Origin: Aphodosoma sp045631465
GTDB lineage: Bacteria > Bacteroidota > Bacteroidia > Bacteroidales > Paludibacteraceae
Length of the DNA stretch: 64,000 nt
Reading direction: 5' to 3'
Assembly (NCBI GenBank): GCA_045631465.1
Contig: JAZQUV010000019.1
Location: forward strand, 1-64,000
This document shows, one piece after another, positions 51,798 to 60,878 of the stretch; position 1 is the stretch's first letter; each line of letters begins with the position of its first letter. The notes under the pieces are model-generated. The model was given only the letters and a program-made list of their open reading frames with translations, was not told the DNA's origin and made no database searches. The position numbers and the translations under genes are program-made.

Positions 51798-53135
51798 TTA
51801 ATAAGCAGCTATAGAACCTGAACGACCTTTAATACGTCCTGATGCCAAAAGACCATCATAATGACGATTAACCAAATGACTCTCGATTTGTTGGAGAGTA
51901 TCAAGAACCACACCTACAAGGATGAGAAGTGATGTACCTCCATAGAATTGAGCAAACTCATTAGTAATACCAAAAATGCTAGCAAAAGCAGGCATAATAG
52001 CAACAAGAGCCAAGAAGAAAGAACCAGGAAGAGTAATACGCGACATAATCACATCAAGATACTCAGCTGTTTTCTTACCTGGTTTAACGCCAGGGATAAA
52101 ACCATTATTGAGTTTCATTTGCTCAGCCATTTGTGTTGGGTTAACAGTAATAGCCGTATAGAAATAAGTAAATACAATAATCAAAAGAGCAAATACGAAG
52201 TTATACCAGAAACCTGTGTTATCCATGAATGCTTGCATAAAACCAGAAACACCATCTGAATTAAAACCAGCAAACATAATAGGCACCATCATAATAGCTT
52301 GAGCAAAAATGATAGGCATAACACCCGCAGCATTAACTTTCAAAGGAATATATTGACGAACACCGCCATATTGTTTGTTACCTACCATACGTTTTGCATA
52401 TTGTACAGGCACTTTACGTGTACCTTGAACAAGCAAAATAGAAAATGCGATAACAACAAGAAGAATAACGATTTCAGCCAAGAACATTACAAGACCACCA
52501 CCAGCATCACCAATACGAGAAATAAACTCTTGAGTAATAGCAGCAGGGAAACGAGCAATGATACCAATCATAATGAGCATTGAAATACCGTTACCAATAC
52601 CTCTGTCAGTCATACGTTCGCCGAGCCACATAACAAACATTGAGCCGGCACACAAGATTAAAGTAGAAGAAATAGAGAACCACAAACCTTCAGGCATCAC
52701 CGAACCAGCATGCAACATTTGCACTTTAAGGTTAACGAGATAAGAAGGACCTTGGAACAAAAGAATAGCTACTGTCAAATAACGAGTTATTCTATTGATT
52801 TTATTACGACCACTCTCGCCTTCACGTTGCATTTTTTGAAAATATGGAATTGCAATAGTAAGCAATTGAACAACGATCGATGCAGAGATATAAGGCATAA
52901 TACCCAAAGCAAAGATAGAAGCGTTAGAAAATGCACCACCCGAGAACATATCAAGAAGTGACATAAGACCACTACTTGTTTGTTGTTGAAGAGCAGTCAA
53001 CGCCTCTGGATTGATACCTGGAAGCACAATGAACGAACCAAAACGATAAATCAAGATGAACAAAATAGTAACACCCAATTTATTGCGAAGATCATCGATT
53101 TTCCAAATATTTTTTAAAGTCTCTATAAATTTCAT
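51798..53135 (-). CDS. secY: Preprotein translocase subunit SecY
   Basis: 445 aa with ten membrane helices. Characteristic LGVTILFILIYRFGSFIVLPGINPEAL, GIMPYISASIVVQLL (plug region), and QGTRKVPVQYAKRMVG in the cytoplasmic loop that binds SecA/ribosome. Channel of the general secretion pathway. Sits between rplO and map. Confidence 0.98.
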   Translation of the reverse strand: MKFIETLKNIWKIDDLRNKLGVTILFILIYRFGSFIVLPGINPEALTALQQQTSSGLMSLLDMFSGGAFSNASIFALGIMPYISASIVVQLLTIAIPYFQKMQREGESGRNKINRITRYLTVAILLFQGPSYLVNLKVQMLHAGSVMPEGLWFSISSTLILCAGSMFVMWLGERMTDRGIGNGISMLIMIGIIARFPAAITQEFISRIGDAGGGLVMFLAEIVILLVVIAFSILLVQGTRKVPVQYAKRMVGNKQYGGVRQYIPLKVNAAGVMPIIFAQAIMMVPIMFAGFNSDGVSGFMQAFMDNTGFWYNFVFALLIIVFTYFYTAITVNPTQMAEQMKLNNGFIPGVKPGKKTAEYLDVIMSRITLPGSFFLALVAIMPAFASIFGITNEFAQFYGGTSLLILVGVVLDTLQQIESHLVNRHYDGLLASGRIKGRSGSIAAY

Positions 53136-53140
53136 TGTAA

Positions 53141-53587
53141 TTACAATTTAACTACGCTACCGCCAACAGCGAGGATAGCAGCCTCAGCTGATTTAGAGAA
53201 AGCGTGTGCTTCAACTTCGATTTTATTTTTAAGTTCGCCATTACCAAGAATTTTCACCAAATGTTTTTTAGTGATGAAACCAGCTTCCATCAATGCATTG
53301 ATGTCAATTTTAGTAAGATTTTTTTGTTCAGCGAGTTCTTGGAGTGTAGAAAGGTTAATTGCTTTATACTCTACACGATTAGGGCTGTTGAAACCAAATT
53401 TAGGCAAACGGCGTTGAAGAGGCATTTGACCACCTTCGAAACCGATTTTACGAGAGTAACCTGAACGAGATTTAGCACCCTTGTGACCACGTGTAGAAGT
53501 ACCACCTTTACCAGAACCTTGACCGCGACCAATACGTTTGCTGTTGTGAGTTGAGCCAACAGCAGGAGTGATATTAGTTAAATTCAT
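53141..53587 (-). CDS. rplO: 50S ribosomal protein L15
   Basis: 148 aa. Gly/Arg/Lys-rich N-terminal extension (RIGRGQGSGKGGTSTRGHKG) then GYSRKIGFEGGQMPLQRRLPKFGF and a globular C-terminal part ending VGGSVVKL. Follows rpmD by 19 bp; secY 5 bp downstream. Confidence 0.98.
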   Translation of the reverse strand: MNLTNITPAVGSTHNSKRIGRGQGSGKGGTSTRGHKGAKSRSGYSRKIGFEGGQMPLQRRLPKFGFNSPNRVEYKAINLSTLQELAEQKNLTKIDINALMEAGFITKKHLVKILGNGELKNKIEVEAHAFSKSAEAAILAVGGSVVKL

Positions 53588-53606
53588 AACGATTTTTTAC
53601 TTTTAA

Positions 53607-53783
53607 TTAGTCAATAACTTTAACCAAGTGTTTTACTTTTTCTACCATACCGCGAATAGAAGGAGTATCTTCGTGCTCTACTACGGCATTCATTTTGTGA
53701 AGTCCAAGTGCGTCAAGAGTAAGTTTTTGCACTTTAGGACATTTGATTCTACTTTTTACTTGTTGAATTTTAATAGTTGCCAT
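53607..53783 (-). CDS. rpmD: 50S ribosomal protein L30
   Basis: 58 aa: MATIKIQQVKSRIKCPKVQK, TLDALGLHKMNAVVEHED, then GMVEKVKHLVKVID. Below common length cut-offs but clear from sequence and position between rpsE and rplO. Confidence 0.96.
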   Translation of the reverse strand: MATIKIQQVKSRIKCPKVQKLTLDALGLHKMNAVVEHEDTPSIRGMVEKVKHLVKVID

Positions 53784-53796
53784 AATACATTAAGAT

Positions 53797-54312
53797 TTAT
53801 CCTTTAAACACTTTATCTAAGTTTACACCACGATTTTGAGCTACAGTGTAAGCATCACGAAGTTCTGCAAGAGCAGCGAAAGTAGCTTTCACAAGGTTGT
53901 GAGGGTTAGACGAACCTTTAGATTTTGCAAGCACGTCAGTAACACCAACACTTTCAAGTACAGCACGCATCGCACCACCAGCTTTGATACCAGTACCGTG
54001 AGCAGCTGGGTGAATGAATACCTCAGCACCACCGAAGCGAGCAACTTGTTCGTGAGGAATAGTACCTTTGTGAACAGGAACTTTAATAAGATTTTTCTTA
54101 GCAGCTTCAACGCCTTTAGCAATAGCAGCAGAAACCTCACCGGCTTTACCAAGACCCCAACCAACGAGGCCATTACCATTACCAACTACAACGATAGCAG
54201 CGAAACTGAAAGCACGACCACCTTTTGTAACTTTAGTTACACGGTTGATTGCAACTAAGCGATCAACGAGTTCAACATCATTTGTTGCTTTAACTTTATT
54301 ATTTTCTGCCAT
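53797..54312 (-). CDS. rpsE: 30S ribosomal protein S5
   Basis: 171 aa. N-terminal dsRBD-like domain (AINRVTKVTKGGRAFSFAA, VVGNGNGLVGWGLGKAGEV) and C-terminal S5 domain (AGGAMRAVLESVGVTDVLAKSKGSSNPHNLVKA). Contributes to decoding accuracy and mRNA unwinding at the entry tunnel. Confidence 0.98.
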   Translation of the reverse strand: MAENNKVKATNDVELVDRLVAINRVTKVTKGGRAFSFAAIVVVGNGNGLVGWGLGKAGEVSAAIAKGVEAAKKNLIKVPVHKGTIPHEQVARFGGAEVFIHPAAHGTGIKAGGAMRAVLESVGVTDVLAKSKGSSNPHNLVKATFAALAELRDAYTVAQNRGVNLDKVFKG

Positions 54313-54318
54313 AGTTCA

Positions 54319-54663
54319 TTAAAATTTAAGACCAGCATTGCGAGCCGCATCTGCTAATTGTTTAACACGTCCGTGATACAAGAAACCGTTACGGTCAAAT
54401 ACTACAGTAGTAATACCAGCTTCTTGAGCTTTTTTAGCGATAAGTTCACCAACTTTGGCAGCTTGTTCGCATTTTGTCATTTTTTCTGTAATGCCAAGTG
54501 AGTTTGCTGATGCAAGAGTTTTGCCAGCTACGTCGTCGATAACTTGTGCATAGATTTGCGCGTTGCTGCGGAATACAGTCAAACGTGGTTTTTCGGCAGT
54601 ACCCGATACTTTGTGACGGATATGCGCTTTTATCTTGAGTCTTCTTTCTAATTTTCCGATCAT
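54319..54663 (-). CDS. rplR: 50S ribosomal protein L18
   Basis: 114 aa. Binds 5S rRNA. Basic start (RRLKIKAHIRHKVSGTAEKPRLTVFRSN), then IYAQVIDDVAGKTLASAN and terminal VFDRNGFLYHGRVKQLADAARNAGLKF. Six bp before rpsE. Confidence 0.98.
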   Translation of the reverse strand: MIGKLERRLKIKAHIRHKVSGTAEKPRLTVFRSNAQIYAQVIDDVAGKTLASANSLGITEKMTKCEQAAKVGELIAKKAQEAGITTVVFDRNGFLYHGRVKQLADAARNAGLKF

Positions 54664-54686
54664 AATATTTCAGGAATTTACGTAAA

Positions 54687-55238
54687 TTATTTACCAGCGG
54701 TTTTACCAGCTTTACGACGAACAACTTCGCCTTGGAATTTAACACCTTTACCTTTGTAAGGTTCTGGTTTACGGAATGAACGAATTTTAGCACATACTTG
54801 ACCGAGAAGTTGTTTATCACAGCTTTCGAGAACAATAAGTGGGTTTTGGTTACGTTCAGAAACTGTTTGAACTTTGATCTCAGGAGCTAAACCAAGATAG
54901 ATAGCGTGAGTGTAACCAAGAGACAATTCGAGTACTTGACCGTTGTTAGAAGCACGATAACCTACACCAACCAATTCGAGAGTTTTTTTGTAACCTTCTG
55001 ACACACCGATAACCATGTTATTGATGAGTGAACGATAAAGACCGTGCATAGCGCGGTTTTCTTTTTCATCGTTAGGACGAGTTACGTTACAAACGTTACC
55101 TTCGATCTCAACAGTGATGTTTGGGTTAATTTCTTGTTTAAGTTCGCCTTTAGGGCCTTTTACTGTTACTACACCATTATTAACAGAGATAGTAACGCCA
55201 GCAGGGATGTTAACTGGAAGTTTTCCGATTCTTGACAT
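54687..55238 (-). CDS. rplF: 50S ribosomal protein L6
   Basis: 183 aa, two repeats of the L6 fold: MSRIGKLPVNIPAGVTISVN, VTVKGPKGELKQ, then YRASNNGQVLELSLGYTH and the C-terminal RSFRKPEPYKGKGVKFQGE region near the GTPase centre. Confidence 0.98.
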   Translation of the reverse strand: MSRIGKLPVNIPAGVTISVNNGVVTVKGPKGELKQEINPNITVEIEGNVCNVTRPNDEKENRAMHGLYRSLINNMVIGVSEGYKKTLELVGVGYRASNNGQVLELSLGYTHAIYLGLAPEIKVQTVSERNQNPLIVLESCDKQLLGQVCAKIRSFRKPEPYKGKGVKFQGEVVRRKAGKTAGK

Positions 55239-55257
55239 TTCTAATCCTCCTTAATAA

Positions 55258-55653
55258 TTAATAGATGTAACATAATACTTCACCACCGATTTTTTCTGCT
55301 ACTGCTTCTTTGTCAGTCATAACACCTTTAGAAGTAGAGAGAATAGCAATACCGAGGCCATTCAAAACGCGAGGCATTTCTTTGTAGCCTGTGTATTTAC
55401 GCAAACCTGGAGTAGAAACTCTGATGAGTTTTTTGATAGCGTTAACTTTGTTAACTGGGTCATACTTCAAAGCAATTTTGATAGAGCCTTGAGGACCTTC
55501 TTCTACAAATTTGTAGTTTAAGATGTAACCTTTTTCAAAAAGAACTTTAGTAATTTCCTTTTTGAGATTAGATGCGGGAACCTCCACAACGCGGTGGTTT
55601 GCTTTAATAGCATTACGCAATCTGGTTAGATAATCTGCAATTGGATCTGTCAT
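55258..55653 (-). CDS. rpsH: 30S ribosomal protein S8
   Basis: 131 aa. MTDPIADYLTRLRNAIKANH start and STPGLRKYTGYKEMPRVLNG, ISTSKGVMTDKEA. Binds the central domain of 16S rRNA and, in enterobacteria, represses the spc operon. Here a strong hairpin lies in the unusually long spacer to rpsN. Confidence 0.98.
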   Translation of the reverse strand: MTDPIADYLTRLRNAIKANHRVVEVPASNLKKEITKVLFEKGYILNYKFVEEGPQGSIKIALKYDPVNKVNAIKKLIRVSTPGLRKYTGYKEMPRVLNGLGIAILSTSKGVMTDKEAVAEKIGGEVLCYIY

Positions 55654-55743
55654 AAAAATTTTTAATTAAATTGATCTCGCTATTCGAGACAATATTTAGT
55701 TAATAATGCAAATAATGTTTGCTTAGGATAGAGAGTTGATAAA

Positions 55744-55772
55744 GTCCCGTGCCACTTTTTGTGGCACGAGAC
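55744..55772 (-). promoter_or_regulatory. Intercistronic hairpin between rpsN and rpsH
   Basis: CGTGCCAC and GTGGCACG, perfect 8-bp arms with a 5-nt loop and an extending GTC/GAC. It lies in the 134-bp spacer, the longest gap in the spc part. No T-run follows. Confidence 0.7.
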
Positions 55773-55787
55773 ATTATATTGTAAGAT

Positions 55788-56057
55788 TTACCAACTAGCT
55801 TTTTTTACGCCTGGGATAAGGCCAGCTGCTGCCATTTCGCGGAATTGGATACGAGAAATACCAAATTGACGCATATAACCTTTAGGACGACCGGTGATTT
55901 TGCAACGGTTGTGAAGGCGAACATAGCAAGCATTTTTAGGTAAAGTTTGAAGACCTTCATAGTCGCCAGCTTCGATCATTTGTTTACGTTTCTCAGCGTA
56001 TTTAGCAACCATTTTAGCGCGCTTTACCTCGCGGGCTTTCATTGATTCTTTTGCCAT
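55788..56057 (-). CDS. rpsN: 30S ribosomal protein S14 (zinc-free long form)
   Basis: 89 aa. VKRAKMVAKYAEKRKQMIEA then NACYVRLHNRCKITGRPKGY, RQFGISRIQFREMAAAGLIPGV and terminal KKASW. The zinc-binding CxxC pairs of the 61-aa form are absent, so this is the zinc-independent type. Confidence 0.97.
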   Translation of the reverse strand: MAKESMKAREVKRAKMVAKYAEKRKQMIEAGDYEGLQTLPKNACYVRLHNRCKITGRPKGYMRQFGISRIQFREMAAAGLIPGVKKASW

Positions 56058-56073
56058 TTTATAATACTGTTAA

Positions 56074-56619
56074 TTAGTTTTTCTTAAATGGTAAGCCAAA
56101 TTCGCGAAGGAGAGCATAACCTTCTTCGTCGGTTTTAGCTGTTGTAACGAAAGTGATATTCATACCCAAGATTTTGTTGATGCTATCAATGTTAATCTCT
56201 GGGAAAATGATTTGCTCAGTGATACCAAGTGTATAGTTACCACGGCCATCAAGTTTGCTTTCAATACCTTTGAAGTCACGGATACGTGGGAGAGCCACGC
56301 GAACAAGACGTTCAAGGAATTCGTACATTTTTCTGTCACGAAGAGTAACACGAACACCGATAGGCATTTTTTTACGCAATTTGAAGTTCGAGATATCTTT
56401 TTTAGAGACAGTTTGTACGGCTTTTTGACCAGTGATAGCAGTCATCTCAGCAATAGCTGTTTCGATGATTTTTTTATCAGCAACAGCAATACCCAAGCCT
56501 TGGTTAAGCACGATCTTTTCGAGACGTGGCACTTGCATGATTGTAGTATAACCAAATTCTTTGGTTAAAGCAGGAACGATACGTTCTTGATAATCTTGTT
56601 TTAGGCTTTGTGTATTCAT
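56074..56619 (-). CDS. rplE: 50S ribosomal protein L5
   Basis: 181 aa. Binds 5S rRNA and the P-site tRNA. YTTIMQVPRLEKIVLNQGLG, then ITGQKAVQTVSKKDISNFKLR and the late MNITFVTTAKTDEEGYALLREFGLPF. Its ATG overlaps the stop codon of rplX by one base. Confidence 0.98.
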   Translation of the reverse strand: MNTQSLKQDYQERIVPALTKEFGYTTIMQVPRLEKIVLNQGLGIAVADKKIIETAIAEMTAITGQKAVQTVSKKDISNFKLRKKMPIGVRVTLRDRKMYEFLERLVRVALPRIRDFKGIESKLDGRGNYTLGITEQIIFPEINIDSINKILGMNITFVTTAKTDEEGYALLREFGLPFKKN

Positions 56620-56939
56620 TACTTGATTTCCTCCCCTGATTTTTTAGCGAAGCGAACTAATTTACCTGCTTCATTTTTTCTGCGACCGATACGAGTTGCA
56701 GCGCCTGTTTTAGGGTCAACTACGTTAAGGTTAGAGATATGAATAGCAGCTTCTTGTTTCACAATACCACCTTGTGGATTTTTAGCGTTAGGCTTGGTGC
56801 TCTTAGAGACCATATTGATACCTTCTACGATAGCGCGATTTTTGTCGACAATAACCTCAAGTACGCGACCTGTTTTACCTTTGTCTTCACCAGCGTTAAC
56901 GAAAACGATATCGCCTTTTTTTATGTGTAATTTACTCAT
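56619..56939 (-). CDS. rplX: 50S ribosomal protein L24
   Basis: 106 aa. KOW motif KKGDIVFVNAGEDKGKTGRVLEV near the N-terminus, KPNAKNPQGGIVKQEAAIH and a basic C-terminal segment. Early assembly protein at the exit tunnel. Confidence 0.98.
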   Translation of the reverse strand: MSKLHIKKGDIVFVNAGEDKGKTGRVLEVIVDKNRAIVEGINMVSKSTKPNAKNPQGGIVKQEAAIHISNLNVVDPKTGAATRIGRRKNEAGKLVRFAKKSGEEIK

Positions 56940-56961
56940 TGCTTAACTGTTTTGAAAGTTA

Positions 56962-57327
56962 TTAAAGCACCTCAGGTGCAAGTGAAATAATTTTCATGTT
57001 AGTAGCTCTTAATTCGCGAGCTACAGGACCAAAGATACGGCTACCGCGAATTTCGCCGGCATTGTTAAGCAATACACAAGCGTTATCATCAAAACGGATG
57101 TAAGAGCCATCTGTACGACGAATCTCTTTTTTAGTACGAACTACAACCGCTTTAGATACAGCACCTTTTTTCACATCACCAGAAGGGATTGCACTTTTCA
57201 CTGCAACAACGATGATATCGCCAACGGTAGCATAACGCTTGCCAGTACCGCCAAGAACGCGGATACAGAGCACTTCTTTTGCGCCAGAGTTATCGGCTAC
57301 TTTAAGTCTAGATTCTTGTTGTATCAT
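56962..57327 (-). CDS. rplN: 50S ribosomal protein L14
   Basis: 121 aa. MIQQESRLKVADNSGAKEVL, GDIIVVAVKSAIPSGDVKKG, then RIFGPVARELRATNMKIISLAPEVL. Intersubunit bridge protein. Two bp after rpsQ. Confidence 0.98.
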   Translation of the reverse strand: MIQQESRLKVADNSGAKEVLCIRVLGGTGKRYATVGDIIVVAVKSAIPSGDVKKGAVSKAVVVRTKKEIRRTDGSYIRFDDNACVLLNNAGEIRGSRIFGPVARELRATNMKIISLAPEVL

Positions 57328-57329
57328 AA

Positions 57330-57584
57330 TTACTTAGCTCTTTCGATGATTTCTACTAATCTCCATCTTTTAGTTTTGCTCAATGGGCGAGTTTCCATGA
57401 TGCGTACTGTATCACCAATATTGCATTCATTTTTTTCGTCGTGAGCATGGAATTTCTTCGTTTTGTTAACGAATTTACCATAGATAGGGTGTTTTTCTTT
57501 CCATTTCACAGCAACAGTAATGGATTTATCCATTTTATTGCTGAAAACAACACCAATACGTTCTTTTCTTAAATTTCTTTCCAT
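57330..57584 (-). CDS. rpsQ: 30S ribosomal protein S17
   Basis: 84 aa OB-fold protein: NLRKERIGVVFSNKMDKSIT, HPIYGKFVNKTKKFHAHDEK, RIMETRPLSKTKRWRLVEII. Twelve bp after rpmC. Confidence 0.98.
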   Translation of the reverse strand: MERNLRKERIGVVFSNKMDKSITVAVKWKEKHPIYGKFVNKTKKFHAHDEKNECNIGDTVRIMETRPLSKTKRWRLVEIIERAK

Positions 57585-57596
57585 ATGGATAATCTA

Positions 57597-57794
57597 TTAT
57601 TGTTGGTTAAGTTCACGTTGACGTAATTCTGTTGCCAAACGAGCGATTGTGCGGCGAGTTTCTCTAATAAGAGCAGGATTGTCAAGTGGAGAAATAGCGT
57701 GATTAAGAGTCATACGAGTAAGGTTCTCTTTTTCAGCTACGAGGCGGTCTTGAATTTCCGCAGTTGTAAGTTCTTTAATTTCTCTTGTTTTCAT
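57597..57794 (-). CDS. rpmC: 50S ribosomal protein L29
   Basis: 65 aa helical hairpin: REIKELTTAEIQDRLVAEKE, then NPALIRETRRTIARLATELR. Docking site for SRP and trigger factor at the exit tunnel (known for the family). Confidence 0.97.
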   Translation of the reverse strand: MKTREIKELTTAEIQDRLVAEKENLTRMTLNHAISPLDNPALIRETRRTIARLATELRQRELNQQ

Positions 57795-57808
57795 ATCCTA
57801 TATTCTTA

Positions 57809-58240
57809 TTATACGTTTTGAGTTGCATCATAGTCGCGACGAACGACGAACTTAGTTGTAACAGGTAGTTTTTGTGCTGCGAGACGCAAAGCTTCTTTTG
57901 CGATATCGAATGGAACACCTTCTACCTCGATAATCATTCTTCCGGGAGTCACTGGAGCTACGAAACCTTCTGGAGAACCTTTACCTTTACCCATACGCAC
58001 TTCGGCTGGTTTTTTAGTAATAGGTTTATCAGGGAAGATGCGGATCCAAATTTGACCTTGACGTTGCATATAACGAGTTACAGCGATACGGGCAGCTTCA
58101 ATTTGACGACCTGTGATCCATTTAGACTGTAACGATTTGATACCGAAAGAACCGAATGCCAGCTGATTACCTCTTTGAGCGTTACCTTTCATACGCCCTT
58201 TTTGCTGTCTTCTGAATTTTGTCTTTTTAGGTTGTAACAT
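57809..58240 (-). CDS. rplP: 50S ribosomal protein L16
   Basis: 143 aa. MLQPKKTKFRRQQKGRMKGN, SLQSKWITGRQIEAARIAVT, PDKPITKKPAEVRMGKGKGS and GRMIIEVEGVPFDIAKEALR. Sits by the A-site tRNA. Confidence 0.98.
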   Translation of the reverse strand: MLQPKKTKFRRQQKGRMKGNAQRGNQLAFGSFGIKSLQSKWITGRQIEAARIAVTRYMQRQGQIWIRIFPDKPITKKPAEVRMGKGKGSPEGFVAPVTPGRMIIEVEGVPFDIAKEALRLAAQKLPVTTKFVVRRDYDATQNV

Positions 58241-58267
58241 AATTTGTAAAATTCAAATTCGTTTCTA

Positions 58268-58987
58268 TTATTTCTTTTTATTTCTGAAGTTCTTACGACC
58301 TTTGTCGTTTCCACCACGGTTGTTTTCTTTAGCGTTGGTAAATTGTGGAGCGAGATCACGTTTACCATACACTTCACCGCGACAGATCCAAACTTTAATA
58401 CCGATAAGACCTACTTTTGTAAGTGCTTCTGCGTGGCAGTAGTCGATATCAGCACGGAAAGTATGAAGAGGAGTACGTCCTTCTTTGTACATTTCTGAGC
58501 GAGCCATTTCAGCACCGTTCAAACGACCTGAAACTTGAACTTTGATACCTTCAGCACCCATGCGCATTGTAGAAGCGATAGCCATCTTAACAGCACGGCG
58601 GTAAGCAATTTTGCCTTCGACTTGGCGAGCGATGTTGTTAGCTACGATAACAGCATCAAGGTCTGGGCGTTTTACTTCGAAGATGTTGATTTGTACATCT
58701 TTGTCAGTAATTTTCTTCAATTCTTCCTTCAACTTGTCAACTTCTTGTCCACCTTTACCGATAATTAAACCTGGGCGAGCTGTGCAGACAGTGATAGTAA
58801 CAAGTTTGAGTGTACGTTCAATAATGATTCTTGAAAGACTGGCTTTTGCAAGACGGGCGTTAAGATATTTACGAATCTTGCTATCTTCAAGTAGTGTATC
58901 ACCGTAGTTATCACCACCATACCAGTTAGAATCCCAACCGCGAATGATACCGAGGCGGTTGCTAATTGGATTAGTTTTTTGTCCCAT
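58268..58987 (-). CDS. rpsC: 30S ribosomal protein S3
   Basis: 239 aa. GQKTNPISNRLGIIRGWDSN start, KH type II domain with PGLIIGKGGQEVDKLKEELK, then QVSGRLNGAEMARSEMYKEG and GLIGIKVWICRGEVYGKRD. The C-terminal tail is Asn/Lys/Arg-rich (NRGGNDKGRKNFRNKKK), longer than in enterobacteria. Confidence 0.98.
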   Translation of the reverse strand: MGQKTNPISNRLGIIRGWDSNWYGGDNYGDTLLEDSKIRKYLNARLAKASLSRIIIERTLKLVTITVCTARPGLIIGKGGQEVDKLKEELKKITDKDVQINIFEVKRPDLDAVIVANNIARQVEGKIAYRRAVKMAIASTMRMGAEGIKVQVSGRLNGAEMARSEMYKEGRTPLHTFRADIDYCHAEALTKVGLIGIKVWICRGEVYGKRDLAPQFTNAKENNRGGNDKGRKNFRNKKK

Positions 58988-58992
58988 CTTGA

Positions 58993-59403
58993 TTAGTCTT
59001 GATTTTCGTTATTATTTTTAGTATCAACAAACAACGTCACGTGGTTAGAACGTTTGCGAATGCGATAACCGCGACCTTGAGGAGCAGTACGCAATCTTTT
59101 GAGCATACGAGCAGAGTCAACATAAACTGTGCTCACATATAAATTGCTGTTTTCTGCTTTTTCACCAGTTTTTTGTTCCCAGTTTGCGATAGCAGAGCGA
59201 AGCAATTTTTCCATTTTATTAGAAGCCTCTTTTGTAGAGAATTTAAGTACGCTAAGAGCTTTGTTTACTTCCATACCGCGAATCATATCAGCAACGAGAC
59301 GCATTTTACGTGGAGAAGTAGGAACGTTATTCAATTTAGCGAAATAAAGAGATTTGAGGGCTTCCTTTCTATTTTCGGCAGATAATCTTTTTCTTGCACC
59401 CAT
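58993..59403 (-). CDS. rplV: 50S ribosomal protein L22
   Basis: 136 aa. LNNVPTSPRKMRLVADMIRG, then the beta-hairpin reaching into the exit tunnel (RMLKRLRTAPQGRGYRIRKR) and a Asn/Asp tail. Five bp before rpsC. Confidence 0.98.
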   Translation of the reverse strand: MGARKRLSAENRKEALKSLYFAKLNNVPTSPRKMRLVADMIRGMEVNKALSVLKFSTKEASNKMEKLLRSAIANWEQKTGEKAENSNLYVSTVYVDSARMLKRLRTAPQGRGYRIRKRSNHVTLFVDTKNNNENQD

Positions 59404-59451
59404 TTTATTTCTGTTTTTTTATTTTACAAAATTTACTTTAACGGGTAATAA

Positions 59452-59718
59452 TTATTTTTTCTTACCACCGTGACCACGGAATGTACGAGTAGGAGAGAAT
59501 TCACCAAGTTTGTGACCTACCATATTTTCAGTGATATAAACAGGGATGAATTTATTACCGTTATGAACTGCAATTGTATGACCTACGAAATCAGGAGAAA
59601 TCATAGAAGCGCGAGCCCATGTTTTAACAACGACTTTTTTGCCGCTTTCATTCATGTCGAGCACTTTTTTCTCGAGTTTCAAGTTGATGTATGGTCCTTT
59701 TTTTAATGAACGACTCAT
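59452..59718 (-). CDS. rpsS: 30S ribosomal protein S19
   Basis: 88 aa. MSRSLKKGPYINLKLEKKVL, KTWARASMISPDFVGHTIAV, NMVGHKLGEFSPTRTFRGHG. Head protein contacting S13. Confidence 0.98.
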   Translation of the reverse strand: MSRSLKKGPYINLKLEKKVLDMNESGKKVVVKTWARASMISPDFVGHTIAVHNGNKFIPVYITENMVGHKLGEFSPTRTFRGHGGKKK

Positions 59719-59742
59719 ATTAATTTACTGTTCTTTTAGGGA

Positions 59743-60567
59743 TTATTTTTTCTTTCTTTCAATTATATATTGGCTAGTTTGTTTTTTAGGGTGACGAGTT
59801 TTCTTACCCTTAGCCAATAAGCCTTTACGAGAACGTGGGTGACCACCTGATTGACGACCTTCACCACCACCCATTGGGTGATCCACTGGGTTCATGGCAA
59901 CACCACGAACGCGTGGGCGACGGCCCATCCAACGTGTACGACCAGCTTTACCTGATTTCTCAAGAGCATGGTCACCATTACCAACGGTACCTACAGTTGC
60001 ACGGCAAGTACCGAGGATTTTACGAGTTTCGCCTGAAGGCAATTTCACAATTACATACTTGTCTTCACGAGAAGTGATTTGAGCGAAAGTACCAGCAGAA
60101 CGAACGAGAGCAGCTCCTTGACCTGGACGAAGTTCGATGTTGTGAACAATTGTACCAAGTGGAATGTTTTGAAGTGGAAGTGAGTTACCAACTTCAGGAG
60201 CAGCATTTTCGCCTGAAAGAACAATTTGACCAACTTGCAATCCATTAGGTGCAAGAATGTAGCTTTTTTCACCATCAGCATAGAAGAGAAGAGCGATGCG
60301 AGCAGAACGGTTTGGATCGTACTCGATAGTCTTCACTGTAGCAGGGATAGCGTCTTTGCTACGTTTGAAATCAATTACTCTGTATTTTCTCTTGTGACCG
60401 CCACCAATGTAGCGCATTGTCATTTTACCAGTGTTGTTACGACCACCAGTCTTAGAGAAACCTCCAACAAGAGATTTTTCTGGAGTACTCGCAGTAATTG
60501 TATCGAATGCTCCAATAATCTTATGTCTTTGCCCCGGTGTAATAGGGTTTAGTTTACGTACAGCCAT
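59743..60567 (-). CDS. rplB: 50S ribosomal protein L2
   Basis: 274 aa. Needed for peptidyl-transferase activity and subunit joining. GGRNNTGKMTMRYIGGGHKR, SAGTFAQITSREDKYVIVKL, and the conserved loop MNPVDHPMGGGEGRQSGGHP with the near-active-site His. Confidence 0.98.
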   Translation of the reverse strand: MAVRKLNPITPGQRHKIIGAFDTITASTPEKSLVGGFSKTGGRNNTGKMTMRYIGGGHKRKYRVIDFKRSKDAIPATVKTIEYDPNRSARIALLFYADGEKSYILAPNGLQVGQIVLSGENAAPEVGNSLPLQNIPLGTIVHNIELRPGQGAALVRSAGTFAQITSREDKYVIVKLPSGETRKILGTCRATVGTVGNGDHALEKSGKAGRTRWMGRRPRVRGVAMNPVDHPMGGGEGRQSGGHPRSRKGLLAKGKKTRHPKKQTSQYIIERKKK

Positions 60568-60576
60568 TTCTATTTA

Positions 60577-60867
60577 TTAAATGTTGCTATAAAAATCAAT
60601 TGTATCTCCTTCTTTCAATGTTACGATAGCTTTTTTATAAGTAGCAGTCATACCATTGATAACGCCAGCTTTAGTGTAGCGGCTTTTTTTCTTTCCGTGA
60701 TAGTTAGATGTATTAACGCTGATTACAGTTACGTTATACAATTCTTCTACCGCTTTTTTGATTTCAATTTTGTTAGCAGAGTGAGCAACTTGGAAGCCAA
60801 CACGATTGAATTTTTCGCCTATTTGCGTCATCTTTTCAGTGACGATTGGTTTAATGATAATTCCCAT
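60577..60867 (-). CDS. rplW: 50S ribosomal protein L23
   Basis: 96 aa. IIIKPIVTEKMTQIGEKFNR, FQVAHSANKIEIKKAVEELY, then a tunnel-exit loop (HGKKKSRYTKAGVINGMTAT). Binding site for trigger factor/SRP in the family. Confidence 0.97.
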   Translation of the reverse strand: MGIIIKPIVTEKMTQIGEKFNRVGFQVAHSANKIEIKKAVEELYNVTVISVNTSNYHGKKKSRYTKAGVINGMTATYKKAIVTLKEGDTIDFYSNI

Positions 60868-60878
60868 AGTTTTACTCC

